Part shown: positions 27,560 through 36,054 of the stretch, one piece after another | How the letters are laid out: each line of letters opens with the position of its first letter | Position numbering within the stretch: the stretch's first letter is position 1 | Assembly: GCA_029256185.1 (NCBI GenBank) | Contig: JAQSYI010000033.1 | Location: 1 to 64,000 of the forward strand | DNA: 64,000 nt | From: Paenibacillaceae bacterium | GTDB lineage: Bacteria; Bacillota; Bacilli; Paenibacillales; NBRC-103111 | Direction of reading: 5' to 3' | The notes under the pieces: model-generated | Seen by the model: the letters and a program-made list of their open reading frames with translations, nothing else | Told to the model about the DNA's origin: nothing | Database searches by the model: none | Made by a program: the position numbers and the translations under genes

Positions 27560-28879
27560 ATGGTAAAAAGCATCAAACCCGCTATGCTGCTTTTCCTGAC
27601 TATGGTCATTTTAGTCTCCGCTTTCTTGCTCACATGGAGCCATGAAGCCAACGCAAAATCGCTATCCTTCCATGCGTCAGACGACTCCTGGATGTGGGGA
27701 ACGACTTCTATGGGTGCTGACAGCACAAGCATGACCGTCAACATCTCTCACGGGAAAACAGCTTACCTGAAGTTCACCGTCAGCGGTGCCGGGACGATTT
27801 CGAACGCCATCCTGAAGGTCAAAGCCGTTACAGGCGGCACAGCTACGATTGGTGCTTATGCGGGCACGGACAACAACACGTGGACGGAGTCGAATCTGGC
27901 CTGGAACAACAGGCCGGCTATCGGCAGCCTGCTGGAATCCCGAAATATAACCTTTATAGCCGGCACGGTCTATGCATTCAATGTCAGCTCGCTTGTTACC
28001 GGCAACGGAACGTATTCAATCATGTTGCAAGCGACTGCAGGAAGCGAGATCTCCTTCTCCACAAAAGAGGGTTCAAGCGCGCCTCAACTGATGGTATCCG
28101 ACGGCACGATGCCGATCCCGTCCGAAGGACCCAGCCTTGACGACTATACCTTGTTAAGAGATTACTCGTTCGGCACCTCCAGAAATGTGAACAGCCTCAC
28201 AGTTCTTTCCAACTCATTCAATCCCTATGGCATCGCAGGCACAACCGTTATCAACAAGGAGTGGCAGCTTTACCAGCCCATCAACTCGACGAACCACGTC
28301 CTCACCACAGACCGCTTGGAGTTGACCGCACTGGCCGATTTGGGCGGCATATACAAGGGGGGGATCAGCAGCGGCCAAATCGCGACGAAGGAAACCTTCT
28401 ATCCGTCTGAGGGCAATACGTACATGTTCCAGCTTCGGGCCAAAATCCCGAACGGAACCGGTACATGGCCGGCTTTCTGGATGTACTCCCCGGGCGGTGT
28501 AGGCTCAACCAACTCCGAAATCGACATCTTTGAATTTTTTAACTCACCGACGCAAAATCATTACGACTGGACCGGGTTCGATCACGGATCCGGCGGAGGC
28601 AGCAACTACTACAGCATCATGACCAACCAATGGGTATGGCATCCGGGAATCGATTTCTCTGCTGATTATCATTTGTACACGCTCATCTGGAAAGAAGGGG
28701 AAATCCAAAAATGGGTGGACGGCACCCTGGTCAAAGGCACAAACTTTACGTGGATCGGCCAGGCGCCGCAGGTCATCATTAATCTTGCCATAGGCGGCAG
28801 CATCAATCACAACCCTACCGCAGGCACATTCCCGGCAAAATTCGTGCTCGATTATTTCCGGGTTTATGTGAAAAACTAA
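27560..28879 (+). CDS. Secreted GH16-family endo-glycanase with N-terminal CBM96-like module
   Basis: The product has a signal peptide (first ~35 residues), a CBM96/DNRLRE-like module (about 36-185, FHASDDSWMWGTTSMGADST) and a GH16 jelly-roll (about 195-439) with the catalytic motif EIDIFE (E-x-D-x-x-E), the form found in laminarinases, agarases and related enzymes rather than lichenases. It hydrolyses a beta-linked galactan or glucan by a retaining mechanism; the substrate is unknown. Start at 27560 is chosen over 27554 because AGGGAG lies 8 nt upstream. The last two bases of the TAA stop coincide with the first bases of the MITE that follows. Confidence 0.88.
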   Translation: MVKSIKPAMLLFLTMVILVSAFLLTWSHEANAKSLSFHASDDSWMWGTTSMGADSTSMTVNISHGKTAYLKFTVSGAGTISNAILKVKAVTGGTATIGAYAGTDNNTWTESNLAWNNRPAIGSLLESRNITFIAGTVYAFNVSSLVTGNGTYSIMLQATAGSEISFSTKEGSSAPQLMVSDGTMPIPSEGPSLDDYTLLRDYSFGTSRNVNSLTVLSNSFNPYGIAGTTVINKEWQLYQPINSTNHVLTTDRLELTALADLGGIYKGGISSGQIATKETFYPSEGNTYMFQLRAKIPNGTGTWPAFWMYSPGGVGSTNSEIDIFEFFNSPTQNHYDWTGFDHGSGGGSNYYSIMTNQWVWHPGIDFSADYHLYTLIWKEGEIQKWVDGTLVKGTNFTWIGQAPQVIINLAIGGSINHNPTAGTFPAKFVLDYFRVYVKN

Positions 28880-29040
28880 GGTGTGTTTGAAAACTCCGTG
28901 GGGAGCAGATTTAGTCGAATTTTCGTTTCTGGCAAGGCGCTTTTGTGCAGGCGTACCGGAGGTACGTCAAGCGAAAGCAACGAAGCTAGGGGCGAAAAGG
29001 CGGTAAAAGATGCCCTCAAGCGAGTTTTCAGACACGCCCT
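28878..29040 (+). mobile_element. 163-bp MITE, copy 1
   Basis: Ends are AAGGTGTGTTTGAAAACTC and the inverted GAGTTTTCAGACACGCCCT. The interior is about 80-90% similar by eye to the element at 32022-32184, in opposite orientation, and both are 163 bp. Flanking triplets are ACT (28875) and AGT (29041), both ANT. The frame through it is an artefact shared with copy 2. The 142 bp after it (29041-29182) contain an open frame that looks protein-like (IKFLKLRASDNHLESIKLH) but has no start; it may be a gene remnant. Confidence 0.85.
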
Positions 29041-29182
29041 AGTCGATACAAACAACTGTCCTCCTCCTTGTTGATCAACTGCTTGGGAATGTGAAGCTTG
29101 ATGGATTCCAAGTGATTGTCAGAGGCACGCAGCTTCAGGAATTTAATCCCGTAGCTCAGAGTGTTGACGTTGCTCAGAATGA

Positions 29183-29241
29183 GAAAAACGCCACCGTGCA
29201 CCCCAGTCCGGTAATCGGCCGGAGGGGTGCACGGTGGCGTT
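29183..29241 (-). terminator. Strong terminator of the feo operon
   Basis: An 18-bp perfect stem: AACGCCACCGTGCACCCC (29187-29204) with GGGGTGCACGGTGGCGTT (29224-29241). On the minus strand it is followed by TTTTTC (29188-29183). Confidence 0.93.
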
Positions 29242-29271
29242 ATCCGCCAAGCAGTATAGTCGGTACGGACC

Positions 29272-30678
29272 TCATACCCAGCCGAACAGCCGCGCGGCCT
29301 GGGCGGTAATGAACGTAACCAGAAGGGCAATGGACAAGGGGATGGCCGCAGACAGGAAGGTCCACTTCTTGCTCTTGGTCTCCTTGTAGATGTTGAACAG
29401 GGTGGTACCGCATGGATAGTGCAGCAGAGAGAAGAGCATCATATTCAATGCAGTAAGCCAGGTCCAGTTATGCTGGAGGAAAATATCCTTGATATTGGCG
29501 ATGCCGTCCGCATCCACCATGGCTCCCGAAGCCATGTAGCCCATCAGCAGGATGGGGAGCACTACCTCATTGGCCGGCAGCCCCAGGATAAACGCCATCA
29601 GAATGAAGCCGTCCAGTCCGATCAGATGGGCGAAAGGGTCCAGGAAAGAGGCCATATGCTGCAGCACACTGGAGTCACCGACCATCACATTGCCGAGAAT
29701 CCAGGTAATCACTCCCGCGGGAGCCGCCACAACAATTGCCCGGGTGAGCACGTTCAACGATTTATCCCGGGAGGACAGCAGGATGGTCTTCAGAATCTGC
29801 GGTCTGCGGTATGGCGGCAGCTCCAGGGTATAGTGGGAGGGCACGCCGCGCAGCGCGGTCTTGGAGAGCGCCCAGGACACCGTCAGAGTGACGGCAATGC
29901 CCAGCAGCACCATGCCCATAACAACAAAGGCGGTGGCAATGCTCTGCAGGCCGCTTGCCGCACCTGCGGCCATGAACAGGGAGGACAGCAGGATCAGCGT
30001 GGGCCAACGGCCGTTGCACGGCACGAAGTTATTGGTCAGAATGGCCAGCATCCGCTCTCTTGGCGATTCAATGATCCGGGTGGACAGGATGGCGGCGGCA
30101 TTGCAGCCGAAGCCCATGGACATGGTCAGGGCCTGCTTGCCGTGGCCGCCGGATTTCTTGAACAGACGGTCCATATTGAAGGCAACCCGCGGCAAATAGC
30201 CGAAGTTCTCCAACAAGGCGAATACGGGGAAGAAAATGGCCATAGGCGGCAGCATGACGCTGATAACCCATGAGGTTCCCCGGAAGAACCCAAGCACAAC
30301 AATGCCGTGCAGCCATTCGGGAGCATGAAGGGCATTGAATCCTTTGGTCAAGTAGCCTTCAACAAAGCCGAAGCCGTCGGCAATCAGCTTGGAGGGAACA
30401 TTGGCCCCGGCGATGGTAATCCAGAATACAACGCCCAGGATGGCGAACATAATCGGATAGCCCCAAAGCTTGGAGGTAACGATCTTATCCAGCTTATAGG
30501 TGCCCTCCAGCTTCTTCTTATCCTCATACCGGACGGTTTGTTTGCAGATCTGGCGGGTAGTTTGGTAGATATCGCCCACGATGGTGTCGCGGATTGCGGT
30601 TCCTCCTGCCGTTTGCCGGGCCAGCGCAAGCAGCCCTTCAAGGGAATCAGGCGAGTTCATGACAGGCTGGCCGGCCAT
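29272..30678 (-). CDS. feoB: FeoB membrane (permease) half, split from the GTPase
   Basis: The 468-residue protein has about eight to ten membrane helices and two nucleoside-recognition/Gate domains. The typical FeoB cysteine motifs MGFGCNAAAILSTR and NNFVPCNGRWPT are both present. It transports Fe(II) across the membrane. It lacks the N-terminal G domain, which is encoded separately upstream; the two genes overlap by 32 nt, and GGGGGAG lies 6 nt before this ATG, indicating translational coupling. The split seems a stable arrangement rather than decay because both halves are complete. Confidence 0.9.
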   Translation of the reverse strand: MAGQPVMNSPDSLEGLLALARQTAGGTAIRDTIVGDIYQTTRQICKQTVRYEDKKKLEGTYKLDKIVTSKLWGYPIMFAILGVVFWITIAGANVPSKLIADGFGFVEGYLTKGFNALHAPEWLHGIVVLGFFRGTSWVISVMLPPMAIFFPVFALLENFGYLPRVAFNMDRLFKKSGGHGKQALTMSMGFGCNAAAILSTRIIESPRERMLAILTNNFVPCNGRWPTLILLSSLFMAAGAASGLQSIATAFVVMGMVLLGIAVTLTVSWALSKTALRGVPSHYTLELPPYRRPQILKTILLSSRDKSLNVLTRAIVVAAPAGVITWILGNVMVGDSSVLQHMASFLDPFAHLIGLDGFILMAFILGLPANEVVLPILLMGYMASGAMVDADGIANIKDIFLQHNWTWLTALNMMLFSLLHYPCGTTLFNIYKETKSKKWTFLSAAIPLSIALLVTFITAQAARLFGWV

Positions 30679-31387
30679 GGGAAGCTCCCCCTTTCCGCGG
30701 AAGAGACGGCTCCCCGTTCATCCGTTTCTTCAGGGACTCGAACAGGCTCAGATCCTCATCCAGCAACCGCAGCGCCACCCATCTGACCGGGAATCTGTCT
30801 CCCAGCGTCTTCTCGATGGAAGGGGCGAGCAGCTTCAGCTTCTCCTCGATCTCTTCGCCGTAATCCACCAGAAGAGGCACGGGATTAATCCGCCCGGTGG
30901 CCACCGCCTCCACCTGCTCAAGCAGTGCGTCAATGTTCAATTCACTGCGGGCCGATACGGCTACGGTTGGCACTCCCAGCTTCTGCTCCAGCTTGGGCAC
31001 ATCGATCTGGATGCCCAGGCGTTTGGCTTCGTCGATGAGATTGATGCACACCACAACGCGGTTGGTCATCTCCAGCACCTGCAGCGCCAGATTCAGGTTC
31101 CGCTCCAGAGAGGTGGCATCCAGCACTACAATGGTTACATCCGGCTGTTCGAAGATGATGTAATCCCTCGCCACCTCTTCGTCGGCCGAATTGGAATACA
31201 ACGAATAAGTGCCTGGAAGATCGATAATCCGGTAAGAAGCTTCTTTAAATGTATATTCTCCTTCGGCCAGAGATACGGTTTTACCCGCCCAGTTGCCGGT
31301 ATGCTGGCGAAGTCCGGTGAGCAGATTAAACAACGTGCTCTTCCCTGTGTTGGGATTACCCGCAAGCGCAACGGAATATCCGCTCAT
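30647..31387 (-). CDS. feoB: FeoB GTPase half
   Basis: The 246-residue soluble protein has G1 GNPNTGKST (about 10-18), G3 DLPGTYSLYS, G4 NLID and G5 SARS, followed by a helical GDI-like region. It supplies the GTP-dependent regulatory domain of the ferrous iron transporter. It overlaps feoA by 4 nt upstream and the permease half by 32 nt downstream. There is no membrane segment, so it must dock on the permease half in trans. Confidence 0.92.
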   Translation of the reverse strand: MSGYSVALAGNPNTGKSTLFNLLTGLRQHTGNWAGKTVSLAEGEYTFKEASYRIIDLPGTYSLYSNSADEEVARDYIIFEQPDVTIVVLDATSLERNLNLALQVLEMTNRVVVCINLIDEAKRLGIQIDVPKLEQKLGVPTVAVSARSELNIDALLEQVEAVATGRINPVPLLVDYGEEIEEKLKLLAPSIEKTLGDRFPVRWVALRLLDEDLSLFESLKKRMNGEPSLPRKGGASHGRPACHELA

Positions 31388-31638
31388 TCCTCATCATCTC
31401 CCGTGTACTCCCCATAAATCAGAGAGCTCTCTTCCTTGCGGAGAGCGATTATCGTATTGTTGACCCGAAAGGCGATAGGGTCGCCCAGAGGGCTCTTCTG
31501 CAGCACTTCAACCCTGTTATGGGGGACGAAGCCGAGATCGAGCAGGCGTCTGCGGAGCACTCCCTGAACATCGATCCGGGTCAGGCAGATCCGGCTGCCC
31601 AACGCCGCCTCGGATAACGCAACATTCATTGCCGTCAT
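31384..31638 (-). CDS. feoA: FeoA, SH3-like accessory protein
   Basis: The 84-residue protein has the FeoA signature RRRLLDLGFVPHNRVEVLQKSPLGDP and ends with an acidic tail. FeoA assists FeoB function. The ATG at 31638 is chosen over an upstream start because GGAGGGG lies 6-7 nt before it. First gene of the feoA-feoB(N)-feoB(C) operon. Confidence 0.93.
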   Translation of the reverse strand: MTAMNVALSEAALGSRICLTRIDVQGVLRRRLLDLGFVPHNRVEVLQKSPLGDPIAFRVNNTIIALRKEESSLIYGEYTGDDEE

Positions 31639-31731
31639 AACAACCCCTCCTCTTTCATTAAGGACAAAGTGTTTGCCCAGTGCAACTTTTATGGTGTAAA
31701 ACATCGATTATCCAGTCTATGCCTTACCTTG

Positions 31732-31760
31732 ATTATACGCCACGCAGTTGTTTTATTCAA
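31732..31760 (-). promoter_or_regulatory. Promoter of the feo operon
   Basis: Minus strand: TTGAAT (31760-31755), 17-bp spacer, TATAAT (31737-31732). About 95 bp upstream of feoA. Confidence 0.75.
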
Positions 31761-31788
31761 CAAAAATATTTTCCCATGGGCAAGTTTT

Positions 31789-31803
31789 GGATAATTATTA
31801 AAA
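31789..31803. promoter_or_regulatory. Fur-box-like sequence upstream of feo
   Basis: GGATAATTATTAAAA matches 11 of the 14 defined positions of the TGATAATNATTATCA Fur pattern (mismatches at positions 1, 13 and 14). It lies about 30 bp upstream of the -35 of feoA. Iron-responsive repression would be expected for feo genes. The remaining 31804-32018 shows nothing I can assign. Confidence 0.45.
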
Positions 31804-32021
31804 ACAAGCCCAAAACTATATTTTATTTGGTTTATACCCGCTTTTCCTGCCTTTGCACCACAATTCAACCCTATTGTACGTCCCCAAAAAACCGGCAAAT
31901 ACTTTGCATGGGAACACTCTCTTTTGTCCAACAAAAAAATCCCCTTCTTGGAAGAATGGGCTGTCCGGCACCCGTCTGCAAGGAAGAGATTTCTTTTGTG
32001 AAGCTTTTGGTGTTCCCGATT

Positions 32022-32184
32022 AGGGCGTGTCTGAAAATTTGCCTGAGGGCATCTTTCACCGCCTTTTCCCTCCTCGCTTCGTTACTTTCGCTTGACGTCC
32101 CCCCGGTACGCCTGCACAAAAGTGCCTTGCCAGAGACGAAAATTCGGGTAAAATCTGTTCCCCCGGAGTTTTCAGACACACCCT
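32022..32184 (-). mobile_element. 163-bp MITE, copy 2
   Basis: Bounded by AGGGCGTGTCTGAAAA and TTTTCAGACACACCCT, with exact 3-bp target duplication ATT (32019-32021 and 32185-32187). Opposite orientation to copy 1. It is too short for a transposase. The ANT-type 3-bp duplication would fit an IS5-family (ISL2-like) parent, from memory. Together the two copies bracket the feo operon. Confidence 0.88.
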
Positions 32185-33148
32185 ATTTCTTCAAATTCTG
32201 CAGTTTTGCAATTTGCTCCAACGGCAGGCCGGTTAACTCGGCTATAAGCTCACGGGCAAACCCTTTTCCCAGCATATTGCGCGCTGTTTCTCTAACTCCT
32301 TCTTCACGGCCTTCTTCCCTGCCTTCTTCCCGCGCCAGCTTCGCCCAGCCTGATTCCAGCTTCATCACATATCCCCCCTCACCATAGATTCGTTTCATTT
32401 CGTGCTGCACTTGCCTGTGTTCTTCCTTGTTCATCGGCAGATACGTATCAAAAAATGCAGTCAGCAGCGCCGCCCTGGCCGTGTCCAACTCCAGTCTTGT
32501 CATCATCCTCACAAACTCCAGCTTCAATTGAACCTTATCCTCTTCATTATAATGCATACTGCTCAACAATGCAGCCGCTACCGGATTATCCGACTGGATG
32601 AACTCCCGCCAGTTGTACTTGCGCAGCTGCAGCCGGTAATACTGGAATTGCAGCACATTCAGAAACGGCAGGCTCCAGCCGAAGCGGTCCGGCTCCTCTA
32701 CCTTCCGCCTGTGGCTCAGCAGCGCAATCGGCAGCACCCGCAGCCGGTACTTCTCATACAGCCGCGCCGCGTAGATGAACATGCGCTCGGGATACTCCTT
32801 CTCGTAATACGACTGGGGCTCCGTGTGTACCAGGATGAACATCTCCTCCCCCTTCAGCCGAGTCTTGACAAGAATATCCAGCCGTTTTTTGGTGGAGCCC
32901 ACGATATCAACTACAACTTCCTCGGACAAAAACTCCACATGGGTAAAGTCAATCTGTGCTGCCGCCTCGGCAAAGAACAGCTCCATAAACTCCCGGAAAA
33001 ACACCCGCAGCAGTTCCTTATACAGCCCGTCGTGATCCGTACTCCTCCCTTCCTCTTCCCTCAACTCCGCATCCCTCTCTGTCAACATTCCCTCTTCTTC
33101 CGTCAACCCTTCATCTCCCTCCGTGTTGATATGGCAACGTCGGCTCAA
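32183..33148 (-). CDS. Rpn/YhgA-like PD-(D/E)XK nuclease family protein
   Basis: The core has the Rpn pattern LDILVKT...FILVHTEPQS, the PD-(D/E)XK active-site region of recombination-promoting nucleases, followed by a helical region and a C-terminal GREEGREEG coil often seen in this family. Such proteins nick DNA and promote RecA-independent recombination in vitro, and related genes spread as mobile-like units. The start is uncertain (TTG at 33148 or ATG at 33088); the Glu-rich first 40 residues are unusual. The TAG stop is shared with the edge of the MITE. Confidence 0.8.
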   Translation of the reverse strand: MSRRCHINTEGDEGLTEEEGMLTERDAELREEEGRSTDHDGLYKELLRVFFREFMELFFAEAAAQIDFTHVEFLSEEVVVDIVGSTKKRLDILVKTRLKGEEMFILVHTEPQSYYEKEYPERMFIYAARLYEKYRLRVLPIALLSHRRKVEEPDRFGWSLPFLNVLQFQYYRLQLRKYNWREFIQSDNPVAAALLSSMHYNEEDKVQLKLEFVRMMTRLELDTARAALLTAFFDTYLPMNKEEHRQVQHEMKRIYGEGGYVMKLESGWAKLAREEGREEGREEGVRETARNMLGKGFARELIAELTGLPLEQIAKLQNLKK

Positions 33149-33166
33149 TTACGATTGAAGCCGCAT

Positions 33167-33218
33167 AAAAAAGCACACGTCATCCACCCTCCCCACGGGA
33201 GAATAGACACGTGTGCTT
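33167..33218 (-). terminator. Terminator after the beta-helix hydrolase gene
   Basis: AAGCACACGT (33171-33180) and ACGTGTGCTT (33209-33218) form a 10-bp stem; on the minus strand it runs into TTTTTT (33172-33167). It ends the cassette 2 transcript. The stretch 33219-33495 between this and the next gene shows no feature I can support. Confidence 0.85.
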
Positions 33219-33495
33219 CACGGCCGTCCGTATTTTGCCTTGATGCAACCATAGCATAAACTTGGGCAGCAGGCAACAGGCAGCTAAAATTGGCCAAGCA
33301 ATCGATTTTCATGATAAACTCGATCTCCACCGGTGTATGGAAAGGCAGTTCATTGGAGGAGATGGCCGACCGGGCTTGGCGGCCCATCTCTTTGCGAGTA
33401 CATCCGCCACGAGCGCTTCCCCATTTATACTGTCTGGCGGCATTAACAAAACGGCAAAGCCTGGGCAGAGCTTCCGGTCTGATTGCTGAACAGCT

Positions 33496-35853
33496 TTAAG
33501 CCCGTTTCCCGACCGTCAATCCAATTTCCCGCTGGCCGCGGAACAGGATGACCGGGAATGGCTCACCCGGCTCTATGGCTTCATACAGCCGGAACAGATC
33601 CTCGACCGTGTCCACCTTGCCTCCTGCCAGCTCCAAGACCACATCCGCCACCTGGAAGCCCGATTCCAGCTGCCAGCTGCCCCATGGGAGCGATTCGACC
33701 ACAACCCCGGTTTCCCCGGGCAATCCGGCAGCGGACACCTCGCCCAGCCCCACCACGTTCTTGACCTTGCACCGTCCCCACCGGGACAGCTGCGGCCGGC
33801 GGCCGGATGCGCTTGCCGCAGCGCCGGGAACGGGCAGCTTGGGCGTCCGCGCTATCCTCCTCAGCTCCGGCTTGCGCACCCCGAATTCATCCATCGGAAA
33901 ATTGCGGAAGCCCAGCTTGAGGGCCGGAGATCCCTCACACACCTGATAGTTGCCTGCGGCCGGATCCACGAACAACGCATCGGCGGTCAGCGAACGGCTA
34001 TCCGAGCCGCTCTGCTCCTGCAGCCGGGAAGCCGGTTGGGGTTCCCCTGCATCGGGCGCATGCAGCAGATTCCCGTCGCATAGCTGTCCCCACGGCTGCG
34101 GCACCCGGACCGGTGCATAGGGAGTGAAGACGATATTATGGCGGATGATATCTCGGCTTCCCCGGTACCAGACATGGGGATGGAGAGTATTATCCACCAT
34201 AATGTTGTTCTCGCAGATGCGGTAGAAGCCCTCCCGCAGCTTGATTCCCCCGGCCAGGCACAGATTGTTGTAGATCTGGTACCAGGACGAGCCGTCATCC
34301 AGATCGATATCCCAACCGTAATCACAGCGCCACCGGCTGTTCCGGAGCGTAATCGGCCTTGCCATGTCCAAGACGGGCAAGGGGCTGTCCTCCGCCGTTT
34401 GGTCCTGGTTGATGCGGTCCGGGTCCACATCCTCCAACATCCAATACCGGTCCCGCCCCCAGGAGTTGAACGAGCCGTGGTCCCCCGTTTCCAGCACCGT
34501 ATCGAAAACATCGCAGCCTTCGATCACATGGCCGCCGAAGGTTCCTTCCGAAATGTTGATCCCCGCCCGGGGGGCCTCATAGATGCTGCAATGGCGGACC
34601 GTTATGTCCATGGACATGGAGATCTGAACAGGGGCGGATTGCTTCTCCACCCGCCCGACCCGGCAGATCAGACAATCCTCGACCAAGCCTCCTGCAGGAT
34701 ATTGATTCGTCCGCGGTCCCAGGGCCATATCCATGTCCTTGAGCTTCTGCCGCTCGTGATATTCGAACAGCGGGCTTCGGGCGGCAGCCGGATCACCTAC
34801 GAAAGCGATGCCGCTGGCACCCACATCCGCAATATGGCATCCCCGGAAGAGGGGATTCCGGTTGTACCCGTCTACGAAGACGGCATTCCCGCCCAAGTGC
34901 GTGAAGGTGCAATCCGAGACCGAGCAATTCTCGGTTCCGCGGAGCAGCACCGCTCCGCCGCGGTAGATGGTCCAATCACTTCGCAGCAGCGGCTCCTTGT
35001 TCTCCATGAAGGTTCTCGCCGCATGCTTAAATGTTAGCCCGCTCAGCCCGATATGAGTGACGGGAGCCTCCCCGCTTCCCGCGAATTCGACCAAGTGGGC
35101 CAAACGGACCCCCTCGACAAGCGCCTTGGCTATCTCTGTTTCCGGGCAGGGAAACAAGTAGAGCATTCCGGCCTCCGAATCATGGTACCACTCCCCGGGA
35201 GCATCCAGCTCCTCGATCATGTTCTCCACATAGCGGTACTCGTCGTGCATCCCCATCTGCCGGTTGTTCTGCCAACCGCCCTCCAAGAGCAAGCGGTTGT
35301 TCTCATCCTTGCCCCGGATCAGGTAGTGATAGTCCCCCCACAGATGCTTATGCATGGCATGGACGTAGCCGCCGGCCGGGTCAGCCCAGCGCCGTACGCG
35401 TTCTTCACGGATGCAATCGGCGGCGTACCCGTTCAAGATGCGGACCTCTTCACTGTAATTCGGGTACCGGGCCATGCGCATGGCTTGGCCGTTCACGAAG
35501 AGCTGGTCGAGCTGCAGCCCGTGCGGAGTCTCCGCCTGCAGGATTCCGCCCTTATAAGGTCTCCATTCAAGCCCAAGCCGCAAACTCCCGCTGAGCACAG
35601 CCTCTTGGCCGCAAGCCGCCTCATACAGTACCGGAGCAGCCTCGGTACCGGAATCCTCCGGCGTAAACCTTAGGGTCTCCGGCAGATAGTAGGTGCCGCC
35701 GTACACGCACACATGAACCGGCCTGCCCGCCTTTCCCGCCGCCCGCGCCGCCCGCTGGGCCCGCTGCAGTGTTGCATAAGGGCGTTCTTCCGTTCCATCC
35801 CACATGTCATTGCCGTCTTGCGAGACATAAATTCGTTTTGTCGCCGGATTCAT
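33496..35853 (-). CDS. Cytoplasmic beta-helix glycosidase-like protein with PDZ-like tail
   Basis: The 785-residue product has no signal peptide. It begins with the pattern IYVSQDGNDMWDGTEERPYA typical of right-handed beta-helix glycosidases (GH141-like is the nearest family I can suggest), has several beta-helix coils through about residue 620, and ends with a PDZ-like domain (about 690-785, GEVSAAGLPGETGVVV... AGGKVDTVEDLF). It probably cleaves imported oligosaccharides. Start at 35853 is chosen because GGAG lies 11 nt upstream; the GTG three codons earlier is too close to it. Last gene of cassette 2. Confidence 0.7.
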   Translation of the reverse strand: MNPATKRIYVSQDGNDMWDGTEERPYATLQRAQRAARAAGKAGRPVHVCVYGGTYYLPETLRFTPEDSGTEAAPVLYEAACGQEAVLSGSLRLGLEWRPYKGGILQAETPHGLQLDQLFVNGQAMRMARYPNYSEEVRILNGYAADCIREERVRRWADPAGGYVHAMHKHLWGDYHYLIRGKDENNRLLLEGGWQNNRQMGMHDEYRYVENMIEELDAPGEWYHDSEAGMLYLFPCPETEIAKALVEGVRLAHLVEFAGSGEAPVTHIGLSGLTFKHAARTFMENKEPLLRSDWTIYRGGAVLLRGTENCSVSDCTFTHLGGNAVFVDGYNRNPLFRGCHIADVGASGIAFVGDPAAARSPLFEYHERQKLKDMDMALGPRTNQYPAGGLVEDCLICRVGRVEKQSAPVQISMSMDITVRHCSIYEAPRAGINISEGTFGGHVIEGCDVFDTVLETGDHGSFNSWGRDRYWMLEDVDPDRINQDQTAEDSPLPVLDMARPITLRNSRWRCDYGWDIDLDDGSSWYQIYNNLCLAGGIKLREGFYRICENNIMVDNTLHPHVWYRGSRDIIRHNIVFTPYAPVRVPQPWGQLCDGNLLHAPDAGEPQPASRLQEQSGSDSRSLTADALFVDPAAGNYQVCEGSPALKLGFRNFPMDEFGVRKPELRRIARTPKLPVPGAAASASGRRPQLSRWGRCKVKNVVGLGEVSAAGLPGETGVVVESLPWGSWQLESGFQVADVVLELAGGKVDTVEDLFRLYEAIEPGEPFPVILFRGQREIGLTVGKRA

Positions 35854-35935
35854 TTGCAGCACCGCTCCTTTTTGTCAACAACTTTAATGTGATATGAATA
35901 TTTATTGGGCCGCCCCGGAATAGCGGCGCCGGAAT

Positions 35936-35979
35936 CACCAACAGACGGATGCGGGGGTGGCCCCGTCCGTCTGTTGGTG
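35936..35979. terminator. 14-bp perfect hairpin between the two cassette 2 hydrolases
   Basis: CACCAACAGACGGA (35936-35949) pairs with TCCGTCTGTTGGTG (35966-35979). The GC-rich loop can pair further. No clear T-run, so it may act as an mRNA-stabilising or partial terminator hairpin. The rest of 35854-36054 shows no gene. Confidence 0.55.
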
Positions 35980-36054
35980 TGTTTGCCTGTCGCAGATGGT
36001 GCTGCGGGTGCCGCTTGATGGCTGTGTTTGCCTGCTATGGGTGCCGCATGACGG

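Noticed and set aside
28883..29074. Small frames shared by the two MITEs (also within 31871-32179)
   Set aside because: They translate the MITE itself; the similarity is due to the repeat, and no start signal is conserved.
33145..33489. Short frames between the Rpn gene and the beta-helix gene on both strands
   Set aside because: They cross a clear terminator hairpin and show no family resemblance.
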